The notes: generated by a model not told the origin, from the sequence alone. A stretch of 64,000 nucleotides of DNA from Bradyrhizobium sp. CCH5-F6 (GCF_001556045.1 NZ_LSIC01000078.1:99400-163399); one strand, 5' to 3'; positions 18,109 through 26,825 are shown, numbered from the stretch's first letter. Made by a program: numbers and translations.

Positions 18109-18213
18109 TGTCATTCCCCGCGAAAGCGGGGAATCCAGTACGCTGCGGCCTCTCGGCTCTAACCTCACCGTCTCTGGAATACTGGATCGCCCGCCTTCGC
18201 GGGCGATGACAGT
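18109..18213. repeat. intergenic palindromic repeat (second copy of the 13183 element)
   Basis: Arms TGTCATTCCCCGC...GGGGAATCCAGTA and ATACTGGATCGCCCGCC...GGCGATGACAGT flank a spacer that shares CTCACCGTCTCTGGAATACTGG-type sequence with the element at 13183-13292. The arms have diverged at matching positions, with internal hairpins retained. Confidence 0.85.
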
Positions 18214-18261
18214 AGCAATTGGTGGGGCGGCTTCACGCCTCGCGGGCAAATGGCGTTAGCG

Positions 18262-20196
18262 TCACACCCTCCCCTTCAGCGCCTCTCCGATCTCGTCGAG
18301 CGCCTTGGGATCCTCGATCGTCGCCGGCATGGTCCAGGACTCGCCGTCGGCGATCTTCTTGATGGTGCCGCGCAGGATCTTTCCGGAGCGCGTCTTGGGC
18401 AGGCGGCCGACGGTGATTGCGAGCTTGAAGGCGGCGACCGGGCCGAGCTTGTCGCGAACCAGTGCGATGATCTCCTTCTCGATCGCGGCGGGCGCGCGCG
18501 TCACGCCCGCTTTCAACACCAGGAAGCCGCAGGGCACCTCGCCCTTGATCGCGTCCTTGACGCCGAGCACGGCGCATTCGGCGACGTCCGGATGCGAGGC
18601 CAAAATCTCCTCCATGCCGCCGGTCGAGAGCCGATGGCCGGCGACATTGATGATGTCGTCGGTGCGGCCCATGACGAAGACATAGCCGTCCTCGTCCTTG
18701 TAGCCGGCGTCAGAGGTCTTGTAGTAGCCGGGGAATTCGCTGAGGTAAGCCTCCTTGAAGCGCTCGTCCTGATGCCACAGCGTCGGCAAGCAGCCAGGCG
18801 GCATCGGCAGCTTGATGACGATCGAGCCCATGGTGTTGGGGCCGACCGGCTTTGCCGCTTCATCGACCACGTCGACCTGGTAGCCCGGCATCGGCACCGT
18901 CGGCGAGCCGTGCTTCACCGGCAGCATGCCGAGCCCGACCGGATTGCCGGCAATGCACCAGCCGGTCTCGGTCTGCCACCAATGATCGATCACCGGCACC
19001 TTCAGCTGCTGCTCCGCCCACTCCACCGTCGGCGGATCAGCGCGTTCGCCGGCGAGGAACAACGTGCGGAACTTCGACAGATCATACTGCCGGATGAACT
19101 TGCCTTCCGGATCATCCTTCCGGATGGCGCGGAACGCCGTCGGCGCGGTGAACAACGCCACCGCCTTGTGCTCGGAGATCACACGCCAGAATGCGCCGGC
19201 ATCGGGCGTGCCGACCGGCTTGCCCTCGTACATGATCGTGGTCGCGCCATGAATGAGCGGGCCGTAGACGATGTAGCTGTGGCCGACCACCCAGCCGATA
19301 TCGGAGGCGCACCACCACACCTCGCCCGGCTTGACGCCGTAGAGGTTGAACATCGACCATTTCACCGCGACGAGGTGCCCGCCATTGTCGCGCACGACGC
19401 CCTTGGGAATCCCCGTGGTGCCCGAGGTGTAGAGAATGTAGAGCGGATCGGTCGCGGCGACAGGAACGCAAGGAGCTTTCTTGCCGTCGTTCAGCGCCTT
19501 GCGGCGCAGGCTCGCCCAGTCGTAATCGCGACTTGGCGTCATCTCGCAGGTGAGCTGGGGACGCTGCAACACGATGCAGGCCTTCGGCTTGCTGCCGGCA
19601 AGCCTGATCGCCTCGTCGAGCAGCGGCTTGTACTGCACGATTCGGCCGGGCTCGATGCCGCAGCTTGCGGACAGGATCAGCTTCGGCTGCGCGTCGTCGA
19701 TGCGCGTGGCGAGCTCCTTCGCGGCAAAGCCGCCGAACACCACGGAGTGGACCGCGCCGAGCCGCGCACAGGCGAGCATCGCGACCACCGCCTCCGGCAC
19801 CATCGGCATATAGAGAATGACACGGTCGCCCTTGGTGACACCGAAGTCCTGCATGACGGCGGCGAGCGCCTGGACCTCGCTCAGCAGTTCGGCATAGGTG
19901 AGTTTGGTGACCGAATTGGTCAGCGGCGAATCGTGGATCAGCGCGACCTGGTCGGCGCGGCCGCGTTCGACATGGCGGTCGAGCGCGTTGTAGCAGGTGT
20001 TGACGACGCCGCCGGCAAACCAGCGGCCATAGGTTCCTTGCGAGGGATCGAAGATCTTCGTCGCAGGCTCGATCCAGTCGATCTCCTTCGCCGCTTCGAC
20101 CCAGAAGCCTTCGGGATCGGCCAGCGAGCGCGCGTGGACCTCATGATAACGGCTTTTCCCGTCGACGTTTCCTTCGACGTTTCCCTGGACGTTCAT
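18262..20196 (-). CDS. prpE: propionyl-CoA synthetase-type acyl-CoA ligase
   Basis: The 644-residue AMP-forming ligase matches the PrpE branch of acetyl/propionyl-CoA synthetases. The ACS N-terminal domain reads RSLADPEGFWVEAAKEIDW; the AMP signature YTSGTTGIPKGVVRDNGGH is near residue 255; DIGWVVGHSYIVYGPL follows; the catalytic C-terminal motif is KTRSGKILR near 610. The RDNGGH variation is typical of PrpE rather than Acs. It activates propionate or similar short acids for methylmalonyl or methylcitrate metabolism. The first codons are built from three tandem 12-bp units (about 20161-20196), giving a repetitive NVQGNVEGNVDG leader absent from most homologues. Confidence 0.9.
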   Translation of the reverse strand: MNVQGNVEGNVDGKSRYHEVHARSLADPEGFWVEAAKEIDWIEPATKIFDPSQGTYGRWFAGGVVNTCYNALDRHVERGRADQVALIHDSPLTNSVTKLTYAELLSEVQALAAVMQDFGVTKGDRVILYMPMVPEAVVAMLACARLGAVHSVVFGGFAAKELATRIDDAQPKLILSASCGIEPGRIVQYKPLLDEAIRLAGSKPKACIVLQRPQLTCEMTPSRDYDWASLRRKALNDGKKAPCVPVAATDPLYILYTSGTTGIPKGVVRDNGGHLVAVKWSMFNLYGVKPGEVWWCASDIGWVVGHSYIVYGPLIHGATTIMYEGKPVGTPDAGAFWRVISEHKAVALFTAPTAFRAIRKDDPEGKFIRQYDLSKFRTLFLAGERADPPTVEWAEQQLKVPVIDHWWQTETGWCIAGNPVGLGMLPVKHGSPTVPMPGYQVDVVDEAAKPVGPNTMGSIVIKLPMPPGCLPTLWHQDERFKEAYLSEFPGYYKTSDAGYKDEDGYVFVMGRTDDIINVAGHRLSTGGMEEILASHPDVAECAVLGVKDAIKGEVPCGFLVLKAGVTRAPAAIEKEIIALVRDKLGPVAAFKLAITVGRLPKTRSGKILRGTIKKIADGESWTMPATIEDPKALDEIGEALKGRV

Positions 20197-20693
20197 CCCG
20201 CGCTCCCGTGCCTTTGTTCGCCTGCCGCCGACCCTTGTGGCAGGACAGGCGCCCCGCCATGACCAGGATCAATTGCCGGCCTTGTTGTGGGCCTATTTTC
20301 GCGGGAACGGGCCGCGGTTCAAGCTCAAAAGGACGGGCTTTTCGGGGAAGACACAGCAGACGCCGCGGGGCGGTACATTCCCTCGCCACGCTCGCGGGGT
20401 GTAGGGCCGCGAAAGGACTGTGGCAGTGGAGCCCCCGCAAGCCGCTGGGCTATCGCATGCGAGTTCTCGGCGGGGACTGAGCGAGCGCCTCGTCCTTCGA
20501 GACGACCGCTTCGCGGTCTCCTCAGGATGAAGCTGAGTGGCATTGGGGCCCGCTGAAACTGCTAGCGCACACTCAGTCCTCATTCCTGAGGGCCCGCCAA
20601 AGGCGGGCGTCTCGAAGGATGGCCGCAGGGAAAGGTCCTCAAGTGCGATAGCCCTGCCGCGAGCGGGGAGAGACGACGAATGCGGAACGCTTC
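20197..20693. other. gene-free interval of about 500 bp
   Basis: The gap between the prpE start and the end of the TPR/LprI gene holds no convincing coding region. Its first half presumably contains the prpE promoter, not identified. Its second half holds an inverted repeat, listed separately. Confidence 0.6.
20491..20623. repeat. inverted intergenic repeat pair
   Basis: CGTCCTTCGAGACGACCGC...CTCAGGATGA (20491-20530) faces TTCCTGAGGGCCCGCC...GTCTCGAAGGATGG (20583-20622). The arms are inverted copies of a CCTTCGAGACG...CTCAGGATGA unit, a dispersed repeat type well known in Bradyrhizobium and relatives. Confidence 0.75.
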
Positions 20694-22079
20694 TCAGCTC
20701 TCCATCGCGTTCAGCTTCTGCAGCCGCTGCTGCATGATCTTCTTCAGATCATAGTCGGGGCGGCCGAAGCTGGCGTTGCGAGTGGCCAGGAATTCGCGCT
20801 GGGTCCTGCGCAAATCGCCGGCGGAGCGCTTGTTCGCCAGCCTCAGCACGCGCTCGTAGGCCTCGGCGATCTGGCGGTCGAGCACGCCGAGCTGCGGATC
20901 GGCGCAGATCACCTTCTCGACCTCGCGTTTCGCCGTCGCGCAATCGAAGGACGGGCCGTTGCCGGAAACCGCATTCAGCGGACGCAGCGGCTCGGCACCG
21001 AACTTCGCGATCTCGGCGATCATGGCGCGGCGGCCGTTGGCGGCATTCTCGTTGCCCGGATCGAGCTTCAGCGCCGTCTCGTAGTCCGCCAGCGCCTTCT
21101 TGCGCTCGCTCATTTTCTTGTAGAGCACGGCGCGGTTGTTGTAGGTCTTCGCAAAGTTCGGATCGAGCTCGAGCGCGGCATCATAGTCGCTCAGCGCAGC
21201 CCCGAGCTCGCCCTTGAACTGGTAGGAATCGCCGCGGTTGGTCAGGAAGTTGGCGCGCCGCTCACGCCGGATCGCCTCGTCGTAATCGGCGATGGCCTTG
21301 TCGTACTCGCCCATCGCGGCATAGGCGAGGCCGCGATTGTCGTAATATTCCGGCTGCTTGGGGTCGAGCCTGATGGCCTCGGTGTTGTCGGCGACGGACT
21401 TGTCGTGCTGGCCGAGCTTCTTCCAGGCCGCGCCGCGGTTGGTGTAGGTGCGCGGCCGGTTGGGGTCGAGCCGCAACGCCTCGTCGAAATTCCTGATCGC
21501 TTTTTCGTTGTCGCCGCCGAGATAGTAGGCAACGCCGCGGTCGGACCAGGCTTGCGCATCGTCCGGCTTCAGCTTGATGGCCTGGTCGTAATCGGCGAGC
21601 GCGCGATCGAGCCGGCGCTGATTGGTGTAGACCACGCCGCGCGACTCGTAAGCCTCCGCATCCTGCGGATCGAGCTCGATCGCCTTGGTCAAATCGGCCG
21701 CGGCGCGGTTGAGATTGCCGCCGGCCTCGCGCAGGAGGTCGCCGCGCAGGCGCCAGGCTTTTGCGTTCTTGCCGTCGAGCGCGATGGCGCGGTCCAGATC
21801 GCGCAGCGCCTGTGACTGGCCTCCAAGGGTTCTCGCATTGGCCTCGGCGCGGACGACGAGGGCCGCGCTCCGGTCGGAGGCTGGATTTTCGGGCTTGTCG
21901 ATGATGGCGCTGCACGCCGGGATCAATTCGGCCGGGGCAGCCTTGCTGCCCAGCACGCATTCGGCGCTCGCCGAGGCTGGGGAAGCGAGAACAAGGCACA
22001 TTGCCGCGCCGAGGAAGAAGGCGCGAAGCGGGATTTTGGCAGGCGAAAGCGCTTGCGCGGAGGCTGGGGTGCCGCACAT
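20694..22079 (-). CDS. secreted TPR protein with C-terminal LprI (DUF1311) domain
   Basis: The 461-residue protein has a signal peptide (PLRAFFLGAAMCLVLASPASASAEC), then about eight tetratricopeptide repeats recognisable by repeated AIxLDP/ALxLDP endings between residues 85 and 345. The C-terminus (about 375-461) is a lysozyme-inhibitor-LprI-like domain with FDCATAKREVEKVICADPQL and DRQIAEAYERVL, the two conserved cysteines included. TPRs mediate protein binding; LprI-type domains bind lysozyme in characterised cases. ATG at 22079 has GGAG upstream; an earlier in-frame ATG at 22121 adds a leader that would bury the signal peptide. The next gene upstream on the same strand is a shorter paralogue. 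Confidence 0.85.
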   Translation of the reverse strand: MCGTPASAQALSPAKIPLRAFFLGAAMCLVLASPASASAECVLGSKAAPAELIPACSAIIDKPENPASDRSAALVVRAEANARTLGGQSQALRDLDRAIALDGKNAKAWRLRGDLLREAGGNLNRAAADLTKAIELDPQDAEAYESRGVVYTNQRRLDRALADYDQAIKLKPDDAQAWSDRGVAYYLGGDNEKAIRNFDEALRLDPNRPRTYTNRGAAWKKLGQHDKSVADNTEAIRLDPKQPEYYDNRGLAYAAMGEYDKAIADYDEAIRRERRANFLTNRGDSYQFKGELGAALSDYDAALELDPNFAKTYNNRAVLYKKMSERKKALADYETALKLDPGNENAANGRRAMIAEIAKFGAEPLRPLNAVSGNGPSFDCATAKREVEKVICADPQLGVLDRQIAEAYERVLRLANKRSAGDLRRTQREFLATRNASFGRPDYDLKKIMQQRLQKLNAMES

Positions 22080-22189
22080 GGCATAGGGCTCCGTGACGTC
22101 GGGTTCTCTCCATTGTCGCACCTGGCCTCGGACGGGTTCAATTCGGCGCCGTCCAGCCCATGCCCGGACTTGCCTCTGGCGAAGGCCCG

Positions 22190-22951
22190 TCAGTATCCGT
22201 CGCCCCCGTTCAGCCTTTTCAAGCGGTCCTGCATCGCCTTCTTGAGGTCATAGCCCGCCCGACCGAAATCGGCGTTGCGGCGCGCGATGAATTCATCCTG
22301 CTCGCGCTGGAGCGCTTTGGCCTCGCCCGCATTGCGCGCCTGGCGGATGGCACGGGCATTGGAGGCAAAGACCTCGCGATCGAGATCGGCGAGCTCGCGA
22401 TTGCCGCAGATCGCCCTTTCCACCGCGCGACGCGCTCGCGCGCAACTGAAGCTGGGCTTGCCGGCGACCGCCATCTGCGCGCCGATTCGCTCGAGCTCGC
22501 GCGCCATCGCCTTGTGATTGGCCTTGGCCTTTTCCTGGTTCGGATCGATTCTGAGGGCTGCGCCGAAATCCTGCACCGCCCTGGGCTTGTCGCCCTTCTT
22601 CAGCCAGAGCTCGCCGCGCGCGTTGAAGATATCCGCAAGGCCCGGATCGAGCTCAAGAGCACGGCTATCGTCGGCGATGGCACGGTCAACCTGGTCGTGC
22701 CGCGCATGGAGCGCGCCGCGCGCGATCAGCGCCTTAATCAGATCCTCCTTCGCCGTCTTCTCATTGTCGATCACGGCAGCGCAGGCAGTGGCAGCCTTGT
22801 CCATGTCATCGGCCGCGGTCGCCGCGAGACAGAGCGCGAGATCGACCTGCGTCACGGCGACCGGCTCGCCGCCGGTCGCCGCATCGGCCGGGGCGAGCGA
22901 AGTTGCGTAGAGCAGCAGCCCGGCGCCGAACAGGTGAATGAGAAGACGCAT
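22190..22951 (-). CDS. secreted TPR protein with LprI (DUF1311) domain, shorter paralogue
   Basis: A 253-residue protein with signal peptide (MRLLIHLFGAGLLLYATSLAPADA), two or three TPR-like units (DRAIADDSRALELDP, RAVQDFGAALRIDP) and a C-terminal LprI-like domain beginning FSCARARRAVERAICGNREL. Both this and the downstream 461-residue neighbour end in a matching tail, FGRxxYDLKKxMQxRLxxLN, so they are tandem duplicates with different TPR counts. They may be co-transcribed, as the gap is 110 bp. The function is unknown; secretion to the periplasm and a protein-binding role are inferred. Confidence 0.84.
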   Translation of the reverse strand: MRLLIHLFGAGLLLYATSLAPADAATGGEPVAVTQVDLALCLAATAADDMDKAATACAAVIDNEKTAKEDLIKALIARGALHARHDQVDRAIADDSRALELDPGLADIFNARGELWLKKGDKPRAVQDFGAALRIDPNQEKAKANHKAMARELERIGAQMAVAGKPSFSCARARRAVERAICGNRELADLDREVFASNARAIRQARNAGEAKALQREQDEFIARRNADFGRAGYDLKKAMQDRLKRLNGGDGY

Positions 22952-23081
22952 GCTCGTTGCCGTTGGAAGGTCTTGTCTCAGGGGTTTCTTTTGAGGTCTT
23001 GCCTTGGGACCGTACTATCCATCATACGGCGGGATTGCTGCCAGCTCGTGGCGCCGCTCAGATCGGCTTCGGGGGATCAAC

Positions 23082-24626
23082 GTGTCGACATTCGAATGGA
23101 TCATCGCGCTTCTGCTCGGCGCCGTTGGCTTATCGGCGTTGGCGCGGCGGATCAAGGTCCCCTACCCGACCTTTCTCGCCGTCGGCGGCGCTCTGATCGC
23201 CTTCGTGCCGTCGAGTCCGTCCTGGACGCTGGAGCCGGACCTGGCGCTGGCCCTTTTCGTCGCGCCGGTCCTGCTCGATGCGGCCTTCGACACCTCGCTG
23301 CGCGATCTCCGCAACAACTGGGTTCCCGTCTCGACCCTCGTCGTCGCCGCAGTCGGCCTGACCACGGCCGCCGTGGCCTATGTCGCGCACCGGCTGATGC
23401 CCGACATGCCCTGGGCCGCCGCGATCGCGCTCGGCGCGATCGTGGCGCCGCCGGATGCGGCCGCTGCCGTCGCGATCCTGAGCCAGGTGAAGCTGCCCCA
23501 CCGCATGGTGAAGGTGCTGGAGGGCGAGAGCCTGCTCAACGACGCCAGCGCGCTTCTGATCTATCGCATCGCGGTCGGCGCAGTCGCCACCCAGCATCTG
23601 ACATGGAGCCAGGTCGCGCCGACCATGGCGCTGGCCCTGGTCGGCAGCGTCATCGCCGGCCTGGTCGCGGCCCGCATCATCCTGCCGATCATGGAGCGCG
23701 TGACGGAGGCCCCGAGCGCCATCATCGTGCAGTTCGCCACCACCTTCATGATCTGGATCGCCGCCGAGCACCTCGGCCTCTCCGGCATCCTCACCATCGT
23801 GGTCTATGCCATAGCGATCGCACGCACGGCGCCGGCACGCATGCCGGCGCGGCTGCGGGTGCCGTCCTATGCGGTCTGGGAGACGATGGTGTTCGTGCTC
23901 AACGTGCTCGCCTTCATGCTGATCGGCATGCAGATGCGGCCGATCTGGACGCGGCTGGACGCGGACGTGCGCTGGGAATATTGCGTGGCCGCCGGCTGGA
24001 TCCTGCTCACCGTGGTGCTGGTGCGGCTGTTCTGGGTGACGTTCTACCGCGCCACGTTGCGCGCGCTGGTCGCGCGCGGGATCTACCATCCGAAGGATCC
24101 GAAACAGGTCGCCTCGGCGAGGGGCGGACTCATCATCTCCTGGTGCGGCATGCGCGGCCTCGTCACGCTCGCCGCTGCCTTTGCCCTGCCGGAGAACTTT
24201 CCCTATCGCGACTTCATCGTCTTCATCGCGTTTGCGGTGGTGCTGGGCTCGCTGGTGATCCAGGGCCTGACGCTGCGGCCGCTGATCCTCGCCTTCAACC
24301 TCGAGGACGATGATCCGGTCGGCGTCGAGGTCGCCCGCGGGCGGGCCGTTGCCTATCGCGCCGCGCTCGACGCCATCGAGAGCGATCCGTCGGAGGAGGC
24401 GGAAATCCTGCGGCTGGAATACCGCGCCATCCTGATGCAGGCCGAGACCGATCCGAACGGCGGCATTGCCAATGGCGAATTGCCCGCCGATCCGCTGCGC
24501 CGCCGTGCGATCGAGGCCGCGCGCAGATCGATCTTCGATCTCCGCGCCACCGAGGTGATCGGCGACGACGCATTCCACCGGCTCGAGGAAGAGCTCGATC
24601 GCGCGGAATTGAGCGCGGGGGGATGA
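23082..24626 (+). CDS. Na+/H+ antiporter, CPA1 (NhaP) type
   Basis: The 514-residue protein has about twelve hydrophobic helices over residues 1-400 followed by a hydrophilic cytoplasmic tail of about 110 residues. CPA1 marks are VGGALIAFVPSSPSW, FVAPVLLDAAFDTSLRDLRNNW near 65, the ion-binding IVAPPDAAAAVAI near 125 and LEGESLLNDASALL near 155. These transporters exchange protons for Na+ or K+ across the inner membrane. GTG at 23082, preceded by GGGGGAT, is preferred to the upstream ATG at 23004, which adds an unconserved leader. It is divergent from the TPR/LprI pair. Confidence 0.9.
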   Translation: MSTFEWIIALLLGAVGLSALARRIKVPYPTFLAVGGALIAFVPSSPSWTLEPDLALALFVAPVLLDAAFDTSLRDLRNNWVPVSTLVVAAVGLTTAAVAYVAHRLMPDMPWAAAIALGAIVAPPDAAAAVAILSQVKLPHRMVKVLEGESLLNDASALLIYRIAVGAVATQHLTWSQVAPTMALALVGSVIAGLVAARIILPIMERVTEAPSAIIVQFATTFMIWIAAEHLGLSGILTIVVYAIAIARTAPARMPARLRVPSYAVWETMVFVLNVLAFMLIGMQMRPIWTRLDADVRWEYCVAAGWILLTVVLVRLFWVTFYRATLRALVARGIYHPKDPKQVASARGGLIISWCGMRGLVTLAAAFALPENFPYRDFIVFIAFAVVLGSLVIQGLTLRPLILAFNLEDDDPVGVEVARGRAVAYRAALDAIESDPSEEAEILRLEYRAILMQAETDPNGGIANGELPADPLRRRAIEAARRSIFDLRATEVIGDDAFHRLEEELDRAELSAGG

Positions 24627-24719
24627 GCCGACAGCCCGCGCAAGCGCGCAGAAGCGCCCGGCCGATCCGAGGCGACGATCGGGCTTGAACCAAACCGCCC
24701 TTCCCCAGACTCACCCCTC

Positions 24720-25490
24720 ATGACCACTCTGACCGACGACCGTCGTGTCCGCGCGCGTGATGCGTCGCCTGCACGATATTTTTATCTGAACATGTCCCTG
24801 GCCTGCGCGGCCACTGCGTTTCTCGGCTTCGCACCGACCTATTGGATGCCGCTCGCCCGCGGCGCGCTATCAGCGAGCCCCGTGATTCATTTTCACGGAT
24901 TCTTGTTCTTCACCTGGACACTCTACTTCGTAATCCAGACCTGGCTCGCGGCCTCCGGCCGCGTGATCAATCATCGCGCGCTCGGGATCGCCGGCGTCTC
25001 GCTCGCCACCGCGATGACGATCTTCGGCTTCCTCGCCTCGGTCACCTCGATGAAGCACGCTGCCGCGCTGGGGCAAACCGACGCCGGCATCAGCTTCTCG
25101 ATCGTGCCGATGAGCGGCATCGCGTTCTTCGCCGTCGTGTTCGCGTTGGCGATCATGAACACGCGCAGGCCCGAGATTCACAGGCGCCTGATGCTGCTCG
25201 CGGCGGTCTCGATCCTCGATGCCCCGATCGCGCGCTGGTTCCTGACGTTCCTCGCCCCATCAGGACCGCCCGGCCCGCCGCCGGTGCCCGTGACGATTGC
25301 GCCGGCTGTCGTCGCTTCCCTCCTGCTCGTCGTCGCCATGGTGCGCGACTGGCGCACCGAAGGCCGCGTGCATCCGGTCTACATCTACGGCACGCTCGCG
25401 CTGCTGGCAGTGAAGGTGCTGAACTGGCCGATCAGCGAGACGGCGGCATGGCATGCGTTCGCCGGAGGCATCCTGGCGCTGGCGCAGTAG
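24720..25490 (+). CDS. multi-pass membrane protein of unknown function
   Basis: The 256-residue protein has a short polar N-terminus (to about residue 18) and about six or seven hydrophobic segments, including YLNMSLACAATAFLGFAPTYW, HFHGFLFFTWTLYFVIQTWLA and a C-terminal pair. Conserved-looking histidines occur in HFHGF, INHRALG and IHRRLMLL, a pattern reminiscent of haem-binding or DUF2306-like membrane proteins, but I cannot assign a family. It follows the antiporter by 93 bp in the same direction and could share its transcript. Confidence 0.7.
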   Translation: MTTLTDDRRVRARDASPARYFYLNMSLACAATAFLGFAPTYWMPLARGALSASPVIHFHGFLFFTWTLYFVIQTWLAASGRVINHRALGIAGVSLATAMTIFGFLASVTSMKHAAALGQTDAGISFSIVPMSGIAFFAVVFALAIMNTRRPEIHRRLMLLAAVSILDAPIARWFLTFLAPSGPPGPPPVPVTIAPAVVASLLLVVAMVRDWRTEGRVHPVYIYGTLALLAVKVLNWPISETAAWHAFAGGILALAQ

Positions 25491-25496
25491 CTCGGT

Positions 25497-25533
25497 GTCG
25501 TCCCGGACAAGCGAAGCGCAGATCCGGGACGAC
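25497..25533. repeat. short palindromic repeat between convergent genes
   Basis: GTCGTCCCGGA (25497-25507) and TCCGGGACGAC (25523-25533) form an 11-bp perfect stem with a 15-base loop. It lies between the membrane protein gene and the convergent SDR gene and could act as a two-way terminator. Confidence 0.75.
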
Positions 25534-25553
25534 GACGGAGCATGAGGCGAAGC

Positions 25554-26360
25554 CTAGGCCCCCGCCTTGCACGTGATTCCGCCGTCGACCACGAGCTCGA
25601 TGCCCGTCACATATTTCGACTCGTCCGACGCCAGGAACAGCGCTGCATTCGCCACGTCCCAGGCGTCACCCATGTGGCCCATCGGCACCTGCGCATCGCG
25701 CTTGCGCCACATCTCGTCGACGTCGCCGCTGGCGTAGCTGGCGGCAAGACCGGCGGAATGCGCAACCATGGGCGTCTTCATCAGGCCCGGCAGGATCGCG
25801 TTCACCCGCACATGATGGGGCGCGAACTCGACCGCCGTGGTGCGCGTCATCATGTTCATCGCCGCCTTCGAGGTGCCATAGGTGACGTAGGAGATCCCCA
25901 TGTGGCGGATCGAGGCGATCGAGGAGATGTTGATGATCGAGCCGCCGCCCTGCCTCACCATGACGGGGATGACGTGCTTCATGGTGAGATAGGCGCTCTT
26001 GAGGTTGACGCTGAAGACGCGGTCCCAGCTTTCCTCGCTCACCTCGACCACGCTGCCCATCTCGGCGATGCCGACATTGTTGTCGAGCACGTCGATGCGG
26101 CCATAGGTCTTCAGGCACGCCGCGACCATCGCCTCGATCTCGGCAGGCCGCGAGACGTCGGCCGTGAACGCCGTTGCCTTGCCGCCCTCGTCGGTGATGA
26201 TCTTCGCGGTCTCTTCCGCTGCAGCACCGTTGCGATCGACGCAGAACACCTGCGCACCCTCGCGCGCGAACGTCACCGCGGTCGCCTTGCCGTTGCCCCA
26301 GCCCGGCCCGATCGAGCCGGCACCCACCACCATCGCAACCTTGCCCTTGAGCCGATCCAT
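25554..26360 (-). CDS. short-chain dehydrogenase/reductase
   Basis: A 268-residue classical SDR oxidoreductase. The catalytic Tyr161 and Lys165 (YGTSK), Ser146/147 in INISS, and the NNVG motif (94-97, usually NNAG) are present. The coenzyme loop reads VGAGSIGPGWGNGKA rather than the usual TGxxxGIG, an inserted form with extra glycines found in a subset of SDRs. Asp42 at the end of the second strand favours NAD+ over NADP+. The C-terminus GIELVVDGGITCKAGA matches the family. Substrate unknown. The start ATG is preceded by GGGAGACAC. Confidence 0.9.
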   Translation of the reverse strand: MDRLKGKVAMVVGAGSIGPGWGNGKATAVTFAREGAQVFCVDRNGAAAEETAKIITDEGGKATAFTADVSRPAEIEAMVAACLKTYGRIDVLDNNVGIAEMGSVVEVSEESWDRVFSVNLKSAYLTMKHVIPVMVRQGGGSIINISSIASIRHMGISYVTYGTSKAAMNMMTRTTAVEFAPHHVRVNAILPGLMKTPMVAHSAGLAASYASGDVDEMWRKRDAQVPMGHMGDAWDVANAALFLASDESKYVTGIELVVDGGITCKAGA

Positions 26361-26383
26361 CGCGTGTCTCCCGTTTTTTTTTG

Positions 26384-26450
26384 TAGCCCGGATGAGCGCA
26401 GCGACATCCGGGGCCGCCGTTCCCGGATGTCGCTTCGCTCATCCGGGCTA
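26384..26450. repeat. palindromic repeat overlapping the DUF1850 stop codon
   Basis: TAGCCCGGATGAGCGCAGCG... (from 26384) is inverted as ...CGCTTCGCTCATCCGGGCTA (to 26450), with near-perfect 27-bp arms around a short loop. The last three bases of the right arm are the complement of the TAG stop of the DUF1850 gene. Confidence 0.9.
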
Positions 26451-26825
26451 CGGATCGTTGCAGATCTTCATCGTCGTGACGTTAGCACCAATGGGGTGTC
26501 CGACAATCTCGGACAACGTCTGGCACGCCCCGTCATGGCATAGCCGCCATTCACCGGCAGCGCCCGAGTTACCAAGCACGACCTCGTGCATCGCCGGACG
26601 CTGCGGCCGCCATTGAAACCAGCCATCAACGAGCCGCGCCTCGGGCGGCGGCTCCATGCCGGGGCCCGTGCCTTTGACGCGGGCCTGCACCAGTTCGAGG
26701 CCGGCGGGCGTGATGCGCCAGTCTTCCTGCCATTCGACCTTCGCGATCGAATGCGTCCAGGACAGCGTGAAGGCGGACAGCGCCAGCGCCTTCACGCCTG
26801 ATGCCATTGCGAAGCAGAGGCTCAC
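26448..26825 (-). CDS. DUF1850 protein, TAXI-TRAP partner
   Basis: The 125-residue protein begins with a hydrophobic signal-like stretch (FAMASGVKALALSAFTLSWTHS), then the DUF1850 pattern KVEWQEDWRITPAGLELVQARVKGTGPGMEPPPEARLVDGWF. DUF1850 proteins are encoded next to fused TRAP permeases of the TAXI type and are thought to be periplasmic accessory factors; their biochemistry is unknown. The GTG start at 26825 overlaps the TGA of the permease gene (GTGA), indicating coupling. An internal ATG at 26807 is the alternative. Its stop lies in a palindrome. Confidence 0.85.
   Translation of the reverse strand: MSLCFAMASGVKALALSAFTLSWTHSIAKVEWQEDWRITPAGLELVQARVKGTGPGMEPPPEARLVDGWFQWRPQRPAMHEVVLGNSGAAGEWRLCHDGACQTLSEIVGHPIGANVTTMKICNDP

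Noticed and set aside
18250..20262. A 670-codon plus-strand frame opposite prpE
   Set aside because: The composition is Arg/Asp/His-rich and unlike any family; it mirrors prpE codon structure.
22160..24313. A 717-codon plus-strand frame across the TPR/LprI and antiporter genes
   Set aside because: It is out of frame with the antiporter and antisense to the LprI gene, with no recognisable product.
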